DNA of 64,000 bases from Aphelocoma coerulescens (taxonomy: Eukaryota; Chordata; Aves; Passeriformes; Corvidae), in NCBI RefSeq assembly GCF_041296385.1, contig NW_027183588.1, positions 1 through 64,000 of the forward strand. Direction: 5' to 3'. Below are positions 46,697 through 61,286 of the stretch, piece after piece (position 1 is the first letter of the stretch; every line of letters begins with the position of its first letter). The notes beneath the pieces are model-generated. The model saw nothing but the letters and a program-made list of their open reading frames with translations, was not told the DNA's origin and made no database searches. The position numbers and the translations under genes are program-made.

Positions 46697-49614
46697 ACCG
46701 GGGAGCACCGGGCTTGTGTGTGCAGTGCACCGAATTGCAGACGTCTGGTAAACGCTCGTTCACGAGCCCAGTGGGCCGAGTGTGTTCTCGCTGCTGCAAA
46801 AAGGATCGTGCTCAATCCACAGCGTGGACACAAGCACTTTCCTAGTCATTCAGCCTTTCAGAGTCCCAGCAGCTAGAGCTCGGCCAGGAGCACAGGTCAA
46901 AGCAGAAAGCTCTCCGAAAGTGCCCCTTCTCCGAGCAGCCTTCCAAAAGCGCACATCACACTGTGGCCCCTGTGCCTTTCTTCTAAGCCCGACGTCCTGC
47001 CTTGTTTTTCAGCCTCGCAGCTACCGCTGTCAACCTCCAGCAGCTGCTCTCCTGGAGAACGGCTCTAGAAGCAAAAGCCAGTGCTGGCTTGCACCTTCGC
47101 CTTCTGCACGTAAGCAACAGCAATCTCAGCGGTGCACTTCTGTACTTCCCTGCTCCGCTGCACCCTACCATCGTGTTCTCCGAAACTCGGAGACGGAAGG
47201 GAAGTGCATTTGCCTCCACAGAGCTCTGCAAGAGGACTAGGCAGCAGCAGCAGCACAAGTAACTGTGGCGCGTCGTCCTCCTTCCTGAGGCTGTAAGGTG
47301 AATTCTGCAGGCAGGAGAGTGGCAGCCACGCTCGTCTCGCAAGCCCGGACGACGCGCACCCGAGCCCGGTGCTCCGCGGCTTCGTTCCTCGCCTTTTCGA
47401 GCACGCCGTACCTTCGTTCTCCCGGAGGCGGACCGGTCGTCTGCCTCTCGCCCGGAACTCTGTGCCGGCAGCGAAGCGCTCCAGCGCGCTGCTTCTGCCC
47501 GAACGCGGCCGGGCCGTGCCCCTTTCCTCCTGAGCAATACGTACCACTGCATTCTGCCTCTCTGGTGCTCTGAATGGAAAGGGAAAGCTTCTGGGCTACG
47601 TCTCGCACAGAGAGCCGTGCCGGGGACGGCAAGCTCACGCGGCCTTTGCCTCCGACACTTGGGGGAGCGCCTAGCTGCAGCGCCTTCCAGCCAGGGCCAG
47701 TCCGCTTTCCCCGGCACAACCTGCAAAGCACCCGTCGGATGGCGGTGCTGTCTGCCCGGTCCTTCTCGGCTCCAGTTTACCCCGCTGCCCACCGCACTCT
47801 CGCAAGAGGCAAAGAGCTTCGGCAGGCATCTCGCACTGGAGAGAGGTGCCAGGACAAAACCACCTTCTTCATCAAGGCTTCCTCGTGGCCCAGATTGTGG
47901 TGCTGCGTTCAAAGTCTTGCACACGGAAAGACTCATCCAGCAAGTGCTTCTCCCCCGGCACGTTTCGCTGAGCGAGGGCAACGTGGGGAACCGGGGACGC
48001 TGCAAAACTGAGAAAGCACCCTTGTGCCTGGAGCCGAGGGAAAGCCGAGCACAGCACCCGTGTGTATGCGGGCAGTGCACACGCCGAAAAGCGGCCGAGT
48101 AGGATGCCGTGGCTGGGCTTCTCTTCTGTCCAGACAACGGCAGGCGGAGAAAGAAACCGGGGAGCACCGGGCTTGTGTGTGCAGTGCACCGAATTGCAGA
48201 CGTCTGGTAAACGCTCGTTCACGAGCCCAGTGGGCCGAGTGTGTTCTCGCTGCTGCAAAAAGGATCGTGCTCAATCCACAGCGTGGACACAAGCACTTTC
48301 CTAGTCATTCAGCCTTTCAGAGTCCCAGCAGCTAGAGCTCGGCCAGGAGCACAGGTCAAAGCAGAAAGCTCTCCGAAAGTGCCCCTTCTCCGAGCAGCCT
48401 TCCAAAAGCGCACATCACACTGTGGCCCCTGTGCCTTTCTTCTAAGCCCGACGTCCTGCCTTGTTTTTCAGCCTCGCAGCTACCGCTGTCAACCTCCAGC
48501 AGCTGCTCTCCTGGAGAACGGCTCTAGAAGCAAAAGCCAGTGCTGGCTTGCACCTTCGCCTTCTGCACGTAAGCAACAGCAATCTCAGCGGTGCACTTCT
48601 GTACTTCCCTGCTCCGCTGCACCCTACCATCGTGTTCTCCGAAACTCGGAGACGGAAGGGAAGTGCATTTGCCTCCACAGAGCTCTGCAAGAGGACTAGG
48701 CAGCAGCAGCAGCACAAGTAACTGTGGCGCGTCGTCCTCCTTCCTGAGGCTGTAAGGTGAATTCTGCAGGCAGGAGAGTGGCAGCCACGCTCGTCTCGCA
48801 AGCCCGGACGACGCGCACCCGAGCCCGGTGCTCCGCGGCTTCGTTCCTCGCCTTTTCGAGCACGCCGTACCTTCGTTCTCCCGGAGGCGGACCGGTCGTC
48901 TGCCTCTCGCCCGGAACTCTGTGCCGGCAGCGAAGCGCTCCAGCGCGCTGCTTCTGCCCGAACGCGGCCGGGCCGTGCCCCTTTCCTCCTGAGCAATACG
49001 TACCACTGCATTCTGCCTCTCTGGTGCTCTGAATGGAAAGGGAAAGCTTCTGGGCTACGTCTCGCACAGAGAGCCGTGCCGGGGACGGCAAGCTCACGCG
49101 GCCTTTGCCTCCGACACTTGGGGGAGCGCCTAGCTGCAGCGCCTTCCAGCCAGGGCCAGTCCGCTTTCCCCGGCACAACCTGCAAAGCACCCGTCGGATG
49201 GCGGTGCTGTCTGCCCGGTCCTTCTCGGCTCCAGTTTACCCCGCTGCCCACCGCACTCTCGCAAGAGGCAAAGAGCTTCGGCAGGCATCTCGCACTGGAG
49301 AGAGGTGCCAGGACAAAACCACCTTCTTCATCAAGGCTTCCTCGTGGCCCAGATTGTGGTGCTGCGTTCAAAGTCTTGCACACGGAAAGACTCATCCAGC
49401 AAGTGCTTCTCCCCCGGCACGTTTCGCTGAGCGAGGGCAACGTGGGGAACCGGGGACGCTGCAAAACTGAGAAAGCACCCTTGTGCCTGGAGCCGAGGGA
49501 AAGCCGAGCACAGCACCCGTGTGTATGCGGGCAGTGCACACGCCGAAAAGCGGCCGAGTAGGATGCCGTGGCTGGGCTTCTCTTCTGTCCAGACAACGGC
49601 AGGCGGAGAAAGAA
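46697..49614 (+). repeat. Copies 33-34: 1037C type
   Basis: Only difference is C at 47733 and 49192 (unit 1037). Confidence 0.95.
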
Positions 49615-51073
49615 ACCGGGGAGCACCGGGCTTGTGTGTGCAGTGCACCGAATTGCAGACGTCTGGTAAACGCTCGTTCACGAGCCCAGTGGGCCGAGTG
49701 TGTTCTCGCTGCTGCAAAAAGGATCGTGCTCAATCCACAGCGTGGACACAAGCACTTTCCTAGTCATTCAGCCTTTCAGAGTCCCAGCAGCTAGAGCTCG
49801 GCCAGGAGCACAGGTCAAAGCAGAAAGCTCTCCGAAAGTGCCCCTTCTCCGAGCAGCCTTCCAAAAGCGCACATCACACTGTGGCCCCTGTGCCTTTCTT
49901 CTAAGCCCGACGTCCTGCCTTGTTTTTCAGCCTCGCAGCTACCGCTGTCAACCTCCAGCAGCTGCTCTCCTGGAGAACGGCTCTAGAAGCAAAAGCCAGT
50001 GCTGGCTTGCACCTTCGCCTTCTGCACGTAAGCAACAGCAATCTCAGCGGTGCACTTCTGTACTTCCCTGCTCCGCTGCACCCTACCATCGTGTTCTCCG
50101 AAACTCGGAGACGGAAGGGAAGTGCATTTGCCTCCACAGAGCTCTGCAAGAGGACTAGGCAGCAGCAGCAGCACAAGTAACTGTGGCGCGTCGTCCTCCT
50201 TCCTGAGGCTGTAAGGTGAATTCTGCAGGCAGGAGAGTGGCAGCCACGCTCGTCTCGCAAGCCCGGACGACGCGCACCCGAGCCCGGTGCTCCGCGGCTT
50301 CGTTCCTCGCCTTTTCGAGCACGCCGTACCTTCGTTCTCCCGGAGGCGGACCGGTCGTCTGCCTCTCGCCCGGAACTCTGTGCCGGCAGCGAAGCGCTCC
50401 AGCGCGCTGCTTCTGCCCGAACGCGGCCGGGCCGTGCCCCTTTCCTCCTGAGCAATACGTACCACTGCATTCTGCCTCTCTGGTGCTCTGAATGGAAAGG
50501 GAAAGCTTCTGGGCTACGTCTCGCACAGAGAGCCGTGCCGGGGACGGCAAGCTCACGCGGCCTTTGCCTCCGACACTTGGGGGAGCGCCTAGCTGCAGCG
50601 CCTTCCAGCCAGGGCCAGTCCGCTTTCCCCGGCACAACCTGCAAAGCACCTGTCGGATGGCGGTGCTGTCTGCCCGGTCCTTCTCGGCTCCAGTTTACCC
50701 CGCTGCCCACCGCACTCTCGCAAGAGGCAAAGAGCTTCGGCAGGCATCTCGCACTGGAGAGAGGTGCCAGGACAAAACCACCTTCTTCATCAAGGCTTCC
50801 TCGTGGCCCAGATTGTGGTGCTGCGTTCAAAGTCTTGCACACGGAAAGACTCATCCAGCAAGTGCTTCTCCCCCGGCACGTTTCGCTGAGCGAGGGCAAC
50901 GTGGGGAACCGGGGACGCTGCAAAACTGAGAAAGCACCCTTGTGCCTGGAGCCGAGGGAAAGCCGAGCACAGCACCCGTGTGTATGCGGGCAGTGCACAC
51001 GCCGAAAAGCGGCCGAGTAGGATGCCGTGGCTGGGCTTCTCTTCTGTCCAGACAACGGCAGGCGGAGAAAGAA
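49615..51073 (+). repeat. Copy 35: consensus
   Basis: Matches copy 1 (1037T), isolated between 1037C copies. Confidence 0.95.
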
Positions 51074-52532
51074 ACCGGGGAGCACCGGGCTTGTGTGTGC
51101 AGTGCACCGAATTGCAGACGTCTGGTAAACGCTCGTTCACGAGCCCAGTGGGCCGAGTGTGTTCTCGCTGCTGCAAAAAGGATCGTGCTCAATCCACAGC
51201 GTGGACACAAGCACTTTCCTAGTCATTCAGCCTTTCAGAGTCCCAGCAGCTAGAGCTCGGCCAGGAGCACAGGTCAAAGCAGAAAGCTCTCCGAAAGTGC
51301 CCCTTCTCCGAGCAGCCTTCCAAAAGCGCACATCACACTGTGGCCCCTGTGCCTTTCTTCTAAGCCCGACGTCCTGCCTTGTTTTTCAGCCTCGCAGCTA
51401 CCGCTGTCAACCTCCAGCAGCTGCTCTCCTGGAGAACGGCTCTAGAAGCAAAAGCCAGTGCTGGCTTGCACCTTCGCCTTCTGCACGTAAGCAACAGCAA
51501 TCTCAGCGGTGCACTTCTGTACTTCCCTGCTCCGCTGCACCCTACCATCGTGTTCTCCGAAACTCGGAGACGGAAGGGAAGTGCATTTGCCTCCACAGAG
51601 CTCTGCAAGAGGACTAGGCAGCAGCAGCAGCACAAGTAACTGTGGCGCGTCGTCCTCCTTCCTGAGGCTGTAAGGTGAATTCTGCAGGCAGGAGAGTGGC
51701 AGCCACGCTCGTCTCGCAAGCCCGGACGACGCGCACCCGAGCCCGGTGCTCCGCGGCTTCGTTCCTCGCCTTTTCGAGCACGCCGTACCTTCGTTCTCCC
51801 GGAGGCGGACCGGTCGTCTGCCTCTCGCCCGGAACTCTGTGCCGGCAGCGAAGCGCTCCAGCGCGCTGCTTCTGCCCGAACGCGGCCGGGCCGTGCCCCT
51901 TTCCTCCTGAGCAATACGTACCACTGCATTCTGCCTCTCTGGTGCTCTGAATGGAAAGGGAAAGCTTCTGGGCTACGTCTCGCACAGAGAGCCGTGCCGG
52001 GGACGGCAAGCTCACGCGGCCTTTGCCTCCGACACTTGGGGGAGCGCCTAGCTGCAGCGCCTTCCAGCCAGGGCCAGTCCGCTTTCCCCGGCACAACCTG
52101 CAAAGCACCCGTCGGATGGCGGTGCTGTCTGCCCGGTCCTTCTCGGCTCCAGTTTACCCCGCTGCCCACCGCACTCTCGCAAGAGGCAAAGAGCTTCGGC
52201 AGGCATCTCGCACTGGAGAGAGGTGCCAGGACAAAACCACCTTCTTCATCAAGGCTTCCTCGTGGCCCAGATTGTGGTGCTGCGTTCAAAGTCTTGCACA
52301 CGGAAAGACTCATCCAGCAAGTGCTTCTCCCCCGGCACGTTTCGCTGAGCGAGGGCAACGTGGGGAACCGGGGACGCTGCAAAACTGAGAAAGCACCCTT
52401 GTGCCTGGAGCCGAGGGAAAGCCGAGCACAGCACCCGTGTGTATGCGGGCAGTGCACACGCCGAAAAGCGGCCGAGTAGGATGCCGTGGCTGGGCTTCTC
52501 TTCTGTCCAGACAACGGCAGGCGGAGAAAGAA
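51074..52532 (+). repeat. Copy 36: 1037C type
   Basis: Only difference is C at 52110 (unit 1037). It starts the longest 1037C run of regular-length units, copies 36-42. Confidence 0.95.
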
Positions 52533-53991
52533 ACCGGGGAGCACCGGGCTTGTGTGTGCAGTGCACCGAATTGCAGACGTCTGGTAAACGCTCGTTCACG
52601 AGCCCAGTGGGCCGAGTGTGTTCTCGCTGCTGCAAAAAGGATCGTGCTCAATCCACAGCGTGGACACAAGCACTTTCCTAGTCATTCAGCCTTTCAGAGT
52701 CCCAGCAGCTAGAGCTCAGCCAGGAGCACAGGTCAAAGCAGAAAGCTCTCCGAAAGTGCCCCTTCTCCGAGCAGCCTTCCAAAAGCGCACATCACACTGT
52801 GGCCCCTGTGCCTTTCTTCTAAGCCCGACGTCCTGCCTTGTTTTTCAGCCTCGCAGCTACCGCTGTCAACCTCCAGCAGCTGCTCTCCTGGAGAACGGCT
52901 CTAGAAGCAAAAGCCAGTGCTGGCTTGCACCTTCGCCTTCTGCACGTAAGCAACAGCAATCTCAGCGGTGCACTTCTGTACTTCCCTGCTCCGCTGCACC
53001 CTACCATCGTGTTCTCCGAAACTCGGAGACGGAAGGGAAGTGCATTTGCCTCCACAGAGCTCTGCAAGAGGACTAGGCAGCAGCAGCAGCACAAGTAACT
53101 GTGGCGCGTCGTCCTCCTTCCTGAGGCTGTAAGGTGAATTCTGCAGGCAGGAGAGTGGCAGCCACGCTCGTCTCGCAAGCCCGGACGACGCGCACCCGAG
53201 CCCGGTGCTCCGCGGCTTCGTTCCTCGCCTTTTCGAGCACGCCGTACCTTCGTTCTCCCGGAGGCGGACCGGTCGTCTGCCTCTCGCCCGGAACTCTGTG
53301 CCGGCAGCGAAGCGCTCCAGCGCGCTGCTTCTGCCCGAACGCGGCCGGGCCGTGCCCCTTTCCTCCTGAGCAATACGTACCACTGCATTCTGCCTCTCTG
53401 GTGCTCTGAATGGAAAGGGAAAGCTTCTGGGCTACGTCTCGCACAGAGAGCCGTGCCGGGGACGGCAAGCTCACGCGGCCTTTGCCTCCGACACTTGGGG
53501 GAGCGCCTAGCTGCAGCGCCTTCCAGCCAGGGCCAGTCCGCTTTCCCCGGCACAACCTGCAAAGCACCCGTCGGATGGCGGTGCTGTCTGCCCGGTCCTT
53601 CTCGGCTCCAGTTTACCCCGCTGCCCACCGCACTCTCGCAAGAGGCAAAGAGCTTCGGCAGGCATCTCGCACTGGAGAGAGGTGCCAGGACAAAACCACC
53701 TTCTTCATCAAGGCTTCCTCGTGGCCCAGATTGTGGTGCTGCGTTCAAAGTCTTGCACACGGAAAGACTCATCCAGCAAGTGCTTCTCCCCCGGCACGTT
53801 TCGCTGAGCGAGGGCAACGTGGGGAACCGGGGACGCTGCAAAACTGAGAAAGCACCCTTGTGCCTGGAGCCGAGGGAAAGCCGAGCACAGCACCCGTGTG
53901 TATGCGGGCAGTGCACACGCCGAAAAGCGGCCGAGTAGGATGCCGTGGCTGGGCTTCTCTTCTGTCCAGACAACGGCAGGCGGAGAAAGAA
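52533..53991 (+). repeat. Copy 37: 1037C with private G to A
   Basis: C at 53569 (unit 1037) and G to A at 52718 (unit 186, ctcggcc to ctcagcc), a CpG transition on the opposite strand. Confidence 0.95.
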
Positions 53992-56900
53992 ACCGGGGAG
54001 CACCGGGCTTGTGTGTGCAGTGCACCGAATTGCAGACGTCTGGTAAACGCTCGTTCACGAGCCCAGTGGGCCGAGTGTGTTCTCGCTGCTGCAAAAAGGA
54101 TCGTGCTCAATCCACAGCGTGGACACAAGCACTTTCCTAGTCATTCAGCCTTTCAGAGTCCCAGCAGCTAGAGCTCGGCCAGGAGCACAGGTCAAAGCAG
54201 AAAGCTCTCCGAAAGTGCCCCTTCTCCGAGCAGCCTTCCAAAAGCGCACATCACACTGTGGCCCCTGTGCCTTTCTTCTAAGCCCGACGTCCTGCCTTGT
54301 TTTTCAGCCTCGCAGCTACCGCTGTCAACCTCCAGCAGCTGCTCTCCTGGAGAACGGCTCTAGAAGCAAAAGCCAGTGCTGGCTTGCACCTTCGCCTTCT
54401 GCACGTAAGCAACAGCAATCTCAGCGGTGCACTTCTGTACTTCCCTGCTCCGCTGCACCCTACCATCGTGTTCTCCGAAACTCGGAGACGGAAGGGAAGT
54501 GCATTTGCCTCCACAGAGCTCTGCAAGAGGACTAGGCAGCAGCAGCAGCACAAGTAACTGTGGCGCGTCGTCCTCCTTCCTGAGGCTGTAAGGTGAATTC
54601 TGCAGGCAGGAGAGTGGCAGCCACGCTCGTCTCGCAAGCCCGGACGACGCGCACCCGAGCCCGGTGCTCCGCGGCTTCGTTCCTCGCCTTTTCGAGCACG
54701 CCGTACCTTCGTTCTCCCGGAGGCGGACCGGTCGTCTGCCTCTCGCCCGGAACTCTGTGCCGGCAGCGAAGCGCTCCAGCGCGCTGCTTCTGCCCGAACG
54801 CGGCCGGGCCGTGCCCCTTTCCTCCTGAGCAATACGTACCACTGCATTCTGCCTCTCTGGTGCTCTGAATGGAAAGGGAAAGCTTCTGGGCTACGTCTCG
54901 CACAGAGAGCCGTGCCGGGGACGGCAAGCTCACGCGGCCTTTGCCTCCGACACTTGGGGGAGCGCCTAGCTGCAGCGCCTTCCAGCCAGGGCCAGTCCGC
55001 TTTCCCCGGCACAACCTGCAAAGCACCCGTCGGATGGCGGTGCTGTCTGCCCGGTCCTTCTCGGCTCCAGTTTACCCCGCTGCCCACCGCACTCTCGCAA
55101 GAGGCAAAGAGCTTCGGCAGGCATCTCGCACTGGAGAGAGGTGCCAGGACAAAACCACCTTCTTCATCAAGGCTTCCTCGTGGCCCAGATTGTGGTGCTG
55201 CGTTCAAAGTCTTGCACACGGAAAGACTCATCCAGCAAGTGCTTCTCCCCCGGCACGTTTCGCTGAGCGAGGGCAACGTGGGGAACCGGGGACGCTGCAA
55301 AACTGAGAAAGCACCCTTGTGCCTGGAGCCGAGGGAAAGCCGAGCACAGCACCCGTGTGTATGCGGGCAGTGCACACGCCGAAAAGCGGCCGAGTAGGAT
55401 GCCGTGGCTGGGCTTCTCTTCTGTCCAGACAACGGCAGGCGGAGAAAGAAACCGGGGAGCACCGGGCTTGTGTGTGCAGTGCACCGAATTGCAGACGTCT
55501 GGTAAACGCTCGTTCACGAGCCCAGTGGGCCGAGTGTGTTCTCGCTGCTGCAAAAAGGATCGTGCTCAATCCACAGCGTGGACACAAGCACTTTCCTAGT
55601 CATTCAGCCTTTCAGAGTCCCAGCAGCTAGAGCTCGGCCAGGAGCACAGGTCAAAGCAGAAAGCTCTCCGAAAGTGCCCCTTCTCCGAGCAGCCTTCCAA
55701 AAGCGCACATCACACTGTGGCCCCTGTGCCTTTCTTCTAAGCCCGACGTCCTGCCTTGTTTTTCAGCCTCGCAGCTACCGCTGTCAACCTCCAGCAGCTG
55801 CTCTCCTGGAGAACGGCTCTAGAAGCAAAAGCCAGTGCTGGCTTGCACCTTCGCCTTCTGCACGTAAGCAACAGCAATCTCAGCGGTGCACTTCTGTACT
55901 TCCCTGCTCCGCTGCACCCTACCATCGTGTTCTCCGAAACTCGGAGACGGAAGGGAAGTGCATTTGCCTCCACAGAGCTCTGCAAGAGGACTAGGCAGCA
56001 GCAGCAGCACAAGTAACTGTGGCGCGTCGTCCTCCTTCCTGAGGCTGTAAGGTGAATTCTGCAGGCAGGAGAGTGGCAGCCACGCTCGTCTCGCAAGCCC
56101 GGACGACGCGCACCCGAGCCCGGTGCTCCGCGGCTTCGTTCCTCGCCTTTTCGAGCACGCCGTACCTTCGTTCTCCCGGAGGCGGACCGGTCGTCTGCCT
56201 CTCGCCCGGAACTCTGTGCCGGCAGCGAAGCGCTCCAGCGCGCTGCTTCTGCCCGAACGCGGCCGGGCCGTGCCCCTTTCCTCCTGAGCAATACGTACCA
56301 CTGCATTCTGCCTCTCTGGTGCTCTGAATGGAAAGGGAAAGCTTCTGGGCTACGTCTCGCACAGAGAGCCGTGCCGGGGACGGCAAGCTCACGCGGCCTT
56401 TGCCTCCGACACTTGGGGGAGCGCCTAGCTGCAGCGCCTTCCAGCCAGGGCCAGTCCGCTTTCCCCGGCACAACCTGCAAAGCACCCGTCGGATGGCGGT
56501 GCTGTCTGCCCGGTCCTTCTCGGCTCCAGTTTACCCCGCTGCCCACCGCACTCTCGCAAGAGGCAAAGAGCTTCGGCAGGCATCTCGCACTGGAGAGAGG
56601 TGCCAGGACAAAACCACCTTCTTCATCAAGGCTTCCTCGTGGCCCAGATTGTGGTGCTGCGTTCAAAGTCTTGCACACGGAAAGACTCATCCAGCAAGTG
56701 CTTCTCCCCCGGCACGTTTCGCTGAGCGAGGGCAACGTGGGGAACCGGGGACGCTGCAAAACTGAGAAAGCACCCTTGTGCCTGGAGCCGAGGGAAAGCC
56801 GAGCACAGCACCCGTGTGTATGCGGGCAGTGCACACGCCGAAAAGCGGCCGAGTAGGATGCCGTGGCTGGGCTTCTCTTCTGTCCAGACAACGGCAGGCG

Positions 56901-59827
56901 GAGAAAGAAACCGGGGAGCACCGGGCTTGTGTGTGCAGTGCACCGAATTGCAGACGTCTGGTAAACGCTCGTTCACGAGCCCAGTGGGCCGAGTGTGTTC
57001 TCGCTGCTGCAAAAAGGATCGTGCTCAATCCACAGCGTGGACACAAGCACTTTCCTAGTCATTCAGCCTTTCAGAGTCCCAGCAGCTAGAGCTCGGCCAG
57101 GAGCACAGGTCAAAGCAGAAAGCTCTCCGAAAGTGCCCCTTCTCCGAGCAGCCTTCCAAAAGCGCACATCACACTGTGGCCCCTGTGCCTTTCTTCTAAG
57201 CCCGACGTCCTGCCTTGTTTTTCAGCCTCGCAGCTACCGCTGTCAACCTCCAGCAGCTGCTCTCCTGGAGAACGGCTCTAGAAGCAAAAGCCAGTGCTGG
57301 CTTGCACCTTCGCCTTCTGCACGTAAGCAACAGCAATCTCAGCGGTGCACTTCTGTACTTCCCTGCTCCGCTGCACCCTACCATCGTGTTCTCCGAAACT
57401 CGGAGACGGAAGGGAAGTGCATTTGCCTCCACAGAGCTCTGCAAGAGGACTAGGCAGCAGCAGCAGCACAAGTAACTGTGGCGCGTCGTCCTCCTTCCTG
57501 AGGCTGTAAGGTGAATTCTGCAGGCAGGAGAGTGGCAGCCACGCTCGTCTCGCAAGCCCGGACGACGCGCACCCGAGCCCGGTGCTCCGCGGCTTCGTTC
57601 CTCGCCTTTTCGAGCACGCCGTACCTTCGTTCTCCCGGAGGCGGACCGGTCGTCTGCCTCTCGCCCGGAACTCTGTGCCGGCAGCGAAGCGCTCCAGCGC
57701 GCTGCTTCTGCCCGAACGCGGCCGGGCCGTGCCCCTTTCCTCCTGAGCAATACGTACCACTGCATTCTGCCTCTCTGGTGCTCTGAATGGAAAGGGAAAG
57801 CTTCTGGGCTACGTCTCGCACAGAGAGCCGTGCCGGGGACGGCAAGCTCACGCGGCCTTTGCCTCCGACACTTGGGGGAGCGCCTAGCTGCAGCGCCTTC
57901 CAGCCAGGGCCAGTCCGCTTTCCCCGGCACAACCTGCAAAGCACCCGTCGGATGGCGGTGCTGTCTGCCCGGTCCTTCTCGGCTCCAGTTTACCCCGCTG
58001 CCCACCGCACTCTCGCAAGAGGCAAAGAGCTTCGGCAGGCATCTCGCACTGGAGAGAGGTGCCAGGACAAAACCACCTTCTTCATCAAGGCTTCCTCGTG
58101 GCCCAGATTGTGGTGCTGCGTTCAAAGTCTTGCACACGGAAAGACTCATCCAGCAAGTGCTTCTCCCCCGGCACGTTTCGCTGAGCGAGGGCAACGTGGG
58201 GAACCGGGGACGCTGCAAAACTGAGAAAGCACCCTTGTGCCTGGAGCCGAGGGAAAGCCGAGCACAGCACCCGTGTGTATGCGGGCAGTGCACACGCCGA
58301 AAAGCGGCCGAGTAGGATGCCGTGGCTGGGCTTCTCTTCTGTCCAGACAACGGCAGGCGGAGAAAGAAACCGGGGAGCACCGGGCTTGTGTGTGCAGTGC
58401 ACCGAATTGCAGACGTCTGGTAAACGCTCGTTCACGAGCCCAGTGGGCCGAGTGTGTTCTCGCTGCTGCAAAAAGGATCGTGCTCAATCCACAGCGTGGA
58501 CACAAGCACTTTCCTAGTCATTCAGCCTTTCAGAGTCCCAGCAGCTAGAGCTCGGCCAGGAGCACAGGTCAAAGCAGAAAGCTCTCCGAAAGTGCCCCTT
58601 CTCCGAGCAGCCTTCCAAAAGCGCACATCACACTGTGGCCCCTGTGCCTTTCTTCTAAGCCCGACGTCCTGCCTTGTTTTTCAGCCTCGCAGCTACCGCT
58701 GTCAACCTCCAGCAGCTGCTCTCCTGGAGAACGGCTCTAGAAGCAAAAGCCAGTGCTGGCTTGCACCTTCGCCTTCTGCACGTAAGCAACAGCAATCTCA
58801 GCGGTGCACTTCTGTACTTCCCTGCTCCGCTGCACCCTACCATCGTGTTCTCCGAAACTCGGAGACGGAAGGGAAGTGCATTTGCCTCCACAGAGCTCTG
58901 CAAGAGGACTAGGCAGCAGCAGCAGCACAAGTAACTGTGGCGCGTCGTCCTCCTTCCTGAGGCTGTAAGGTGAATTCTGCAGGCAGGAGAGTGGCAGCCA
59001 CGCTCGTCTCGCAAGCCCGGACGACGCGCACCCGAGCCCGGTGCTCCGCGGCTTCGTTCCTCGCCTTTTCGAGCACGCCGTACCTTCGTTCTCCCGGAGG
59101 CGGACCGGTCGTCTGCCTCTCGCCCGGAACTCTGTGCCGGCAGCGAAGCGCTCCAGCGCGCTGCTTCTGCCCGAACGCGGCCGGGCCGTGCCCCTTTCCT
59201 CCTGAGCAATACGTACCACTGCATTCTGCCTCTCTGGTGCTCTGAATGGAAAGGGAAAGCTTCTGGGCTACGTCTCGCACAGAGAGCCGTGCCGGGGACG
59301 GCAAGCTCACGCGGCCTTTGCCTCCGACACTTGGGGGAGCGCCTAGCTGCAGCGCCTTCCAGCCAGGGCCAGTCCGCTTTCCCCGGCACAACCTGCAAAG
59401 CACCCGTCGGATGGCGGTGCTGTCTGCCCGGTCCTTCTCGGCTCCAGTTTACCCCGCTGCCCACCGCACTCTCGCAAGAGGCAAAGAGCTTCGGCAGGCA
59501 TCTCGCACTGGAGAGAGGTGCCAGGACAAAACCACCTTCTTCATCAAGGCTTCCTCGTGGCCCAGATTGTGGTGCTGCGTTCAAAGTCTTGCACACGGAA
59601 AGACTCATCCAGCAAGTGCTTCTCCCCCGGCACGTTTCGCTGAGCGAGGGCAACGTGGGGAACCGGGGACGCTGCAAAACTGAGAAAGCACCCTTGTGCC
59701 TGGAGCCGAGGGAAAGCCGAGCACAGCACCCGTGTGTATGCGGGCAGTGCACACGCCGAAAAGCGGCCGAGTAGGATGCCGTGGCTGGGCTTCTCTTCTG
59801 TCCAGACAACGGCAGGCGGAGAAAGAA
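53992..59827 (+). repeat. Copies 38-41: 1037C type
   Basis: Four monomers identical to each other, differing from copy 1 only by C at unit 1037 (55028, 56487, 57946, 59405). Confidence 0.95.
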
Positions 59828-61286
59828 ACCGGGGAGCACCGGGCTTGTGTGTGCAGTGCACCGAATTGCAGACGTCTGGTAAACGCTCGTTCACGAGCCC
59901 AGTGGGCCGAGTGTGTTCTCGCTGCTGCAAAAAGGATCGTGCTCAATCCACAGCGTGGACACAAGCACTTTCCTAGTCATTCAGCCTTTCAGAGTCCCAG
60001 CAGCTAGAGCTCGGCCAGGAGCACAGGTCAAAGCAGAAAGCTCTCCGAAAGTGCCCCTTCTCCGAGCAGCCTTCCAAAAGCGCACATCACACTGTGGCCC
60101 CTGTGCCTTTCTTCTAAGCCCGACGTCCTGCCTTGTTTTTCAGCCTCGCAGCTACCGCTGTCAACCTCCAGCAGCTGCTCTCCTGGAGAACGGCTCTAGA
60201 AGCAAAAGCCAGTGCTGGCTTGCACCTTCGCCTTCTGCACGTAAGCAACAGCAATCTCAGCGGTGCACTTCTGTACTTCCCTGCTCCGCTGCACCCTACC
60301 ATCGTGTTCTCCGAAACTCGGAGACGGAAGGGAAGTGCATTTGCCTCCACAGAGCTCTGCAAGAGGACTAGGCAGCAGCAGCAGCACAAGTAACTGTGGC
60401 GCGTCGTCCTCCTTCCTGAGGCTGTAAGGTGAATTCTGCAGGCAGGAGAGTGGCAGCCACGCTCGTCTCGCAAGCCCGGACGACGCGCACCCGAGCCCGG
60501 TGCTCCGCGGCTTCGTTCCTCGCCTTTTCGAGCACGCCGTACCTTCGTTCTCCCGGAGGCGGACCGGTCGTCTGCCTCTCGCCCGGAACTCTGTGCCGGC
60601 AGCGAAGCGCTCCAGCGCGCTGCTTCTGCCCGAACGCGGCCGGGCCGTGCCCCTTTCCTCCTGAGCAATACGTACCACTGCATTCTGCCTCTCTGGTGCT
60701 CTGAATGGAAAGGGAAAGCTTCTGGGCTACGTCTCGCACAGAGAGCCGTGCCGGGGACGGCAAGCTCACGCGGCCTTTGCCTCCGACGCTTGGGGGAGCG
60801 CCTAGCTGCAGCGCCTTCCAGCCAGGGCCAGTCCGCTTTCCCCGGCACAACCTGCAAAGCACCCGTCGGATGGCGGTGCTGTCTGCCCGGTCCTTCTCGG
60901 CTCCAGTTTACCCCGCTGCCCACCGCACTCTCGCAAGAGGCAAAGAGCTTCGGCAGGCATCTCGCACTGGAGAGAGGTGCCAGGACAAAACCACCTTCTT
61001 CATCAAGGCTTCCTCGTGGCCCAGATTGTGGTGCTGCGTTCAAAGTCTTGCACACGGAAAGACTCATCCAGCAAGTGCTTCTCCCCCGGCACGTTTCGCT
61101 GAGCGAGGGCAACGTGGGGAACCGGGGACGCTGCAAAACTGAGAAAGCACCCTTGTGCCTGGAGCCGAGGGAAAGCCGAGCACAGCACCCGTGTGTATGC
61201 GGGCAGTGCACACGCCGAAAAGCGGCCGAGTAGGATGCCGTGGCTGGGCTTCTCTTCTGTCCAGACAACGGCAGGCGGAGAAAGAA
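59828..61286 (+). repeat. Copy 42: 1037C with private A to G
   Basis: C at 60864 (unit 1037) and A to G at 60788 (unit 961, ccgacact to ccgacgct). The change creates a CpG, so this copy may keep the ancestral CpG that the other copies lost; a new mutation is equally possible. Confidence 0.95.
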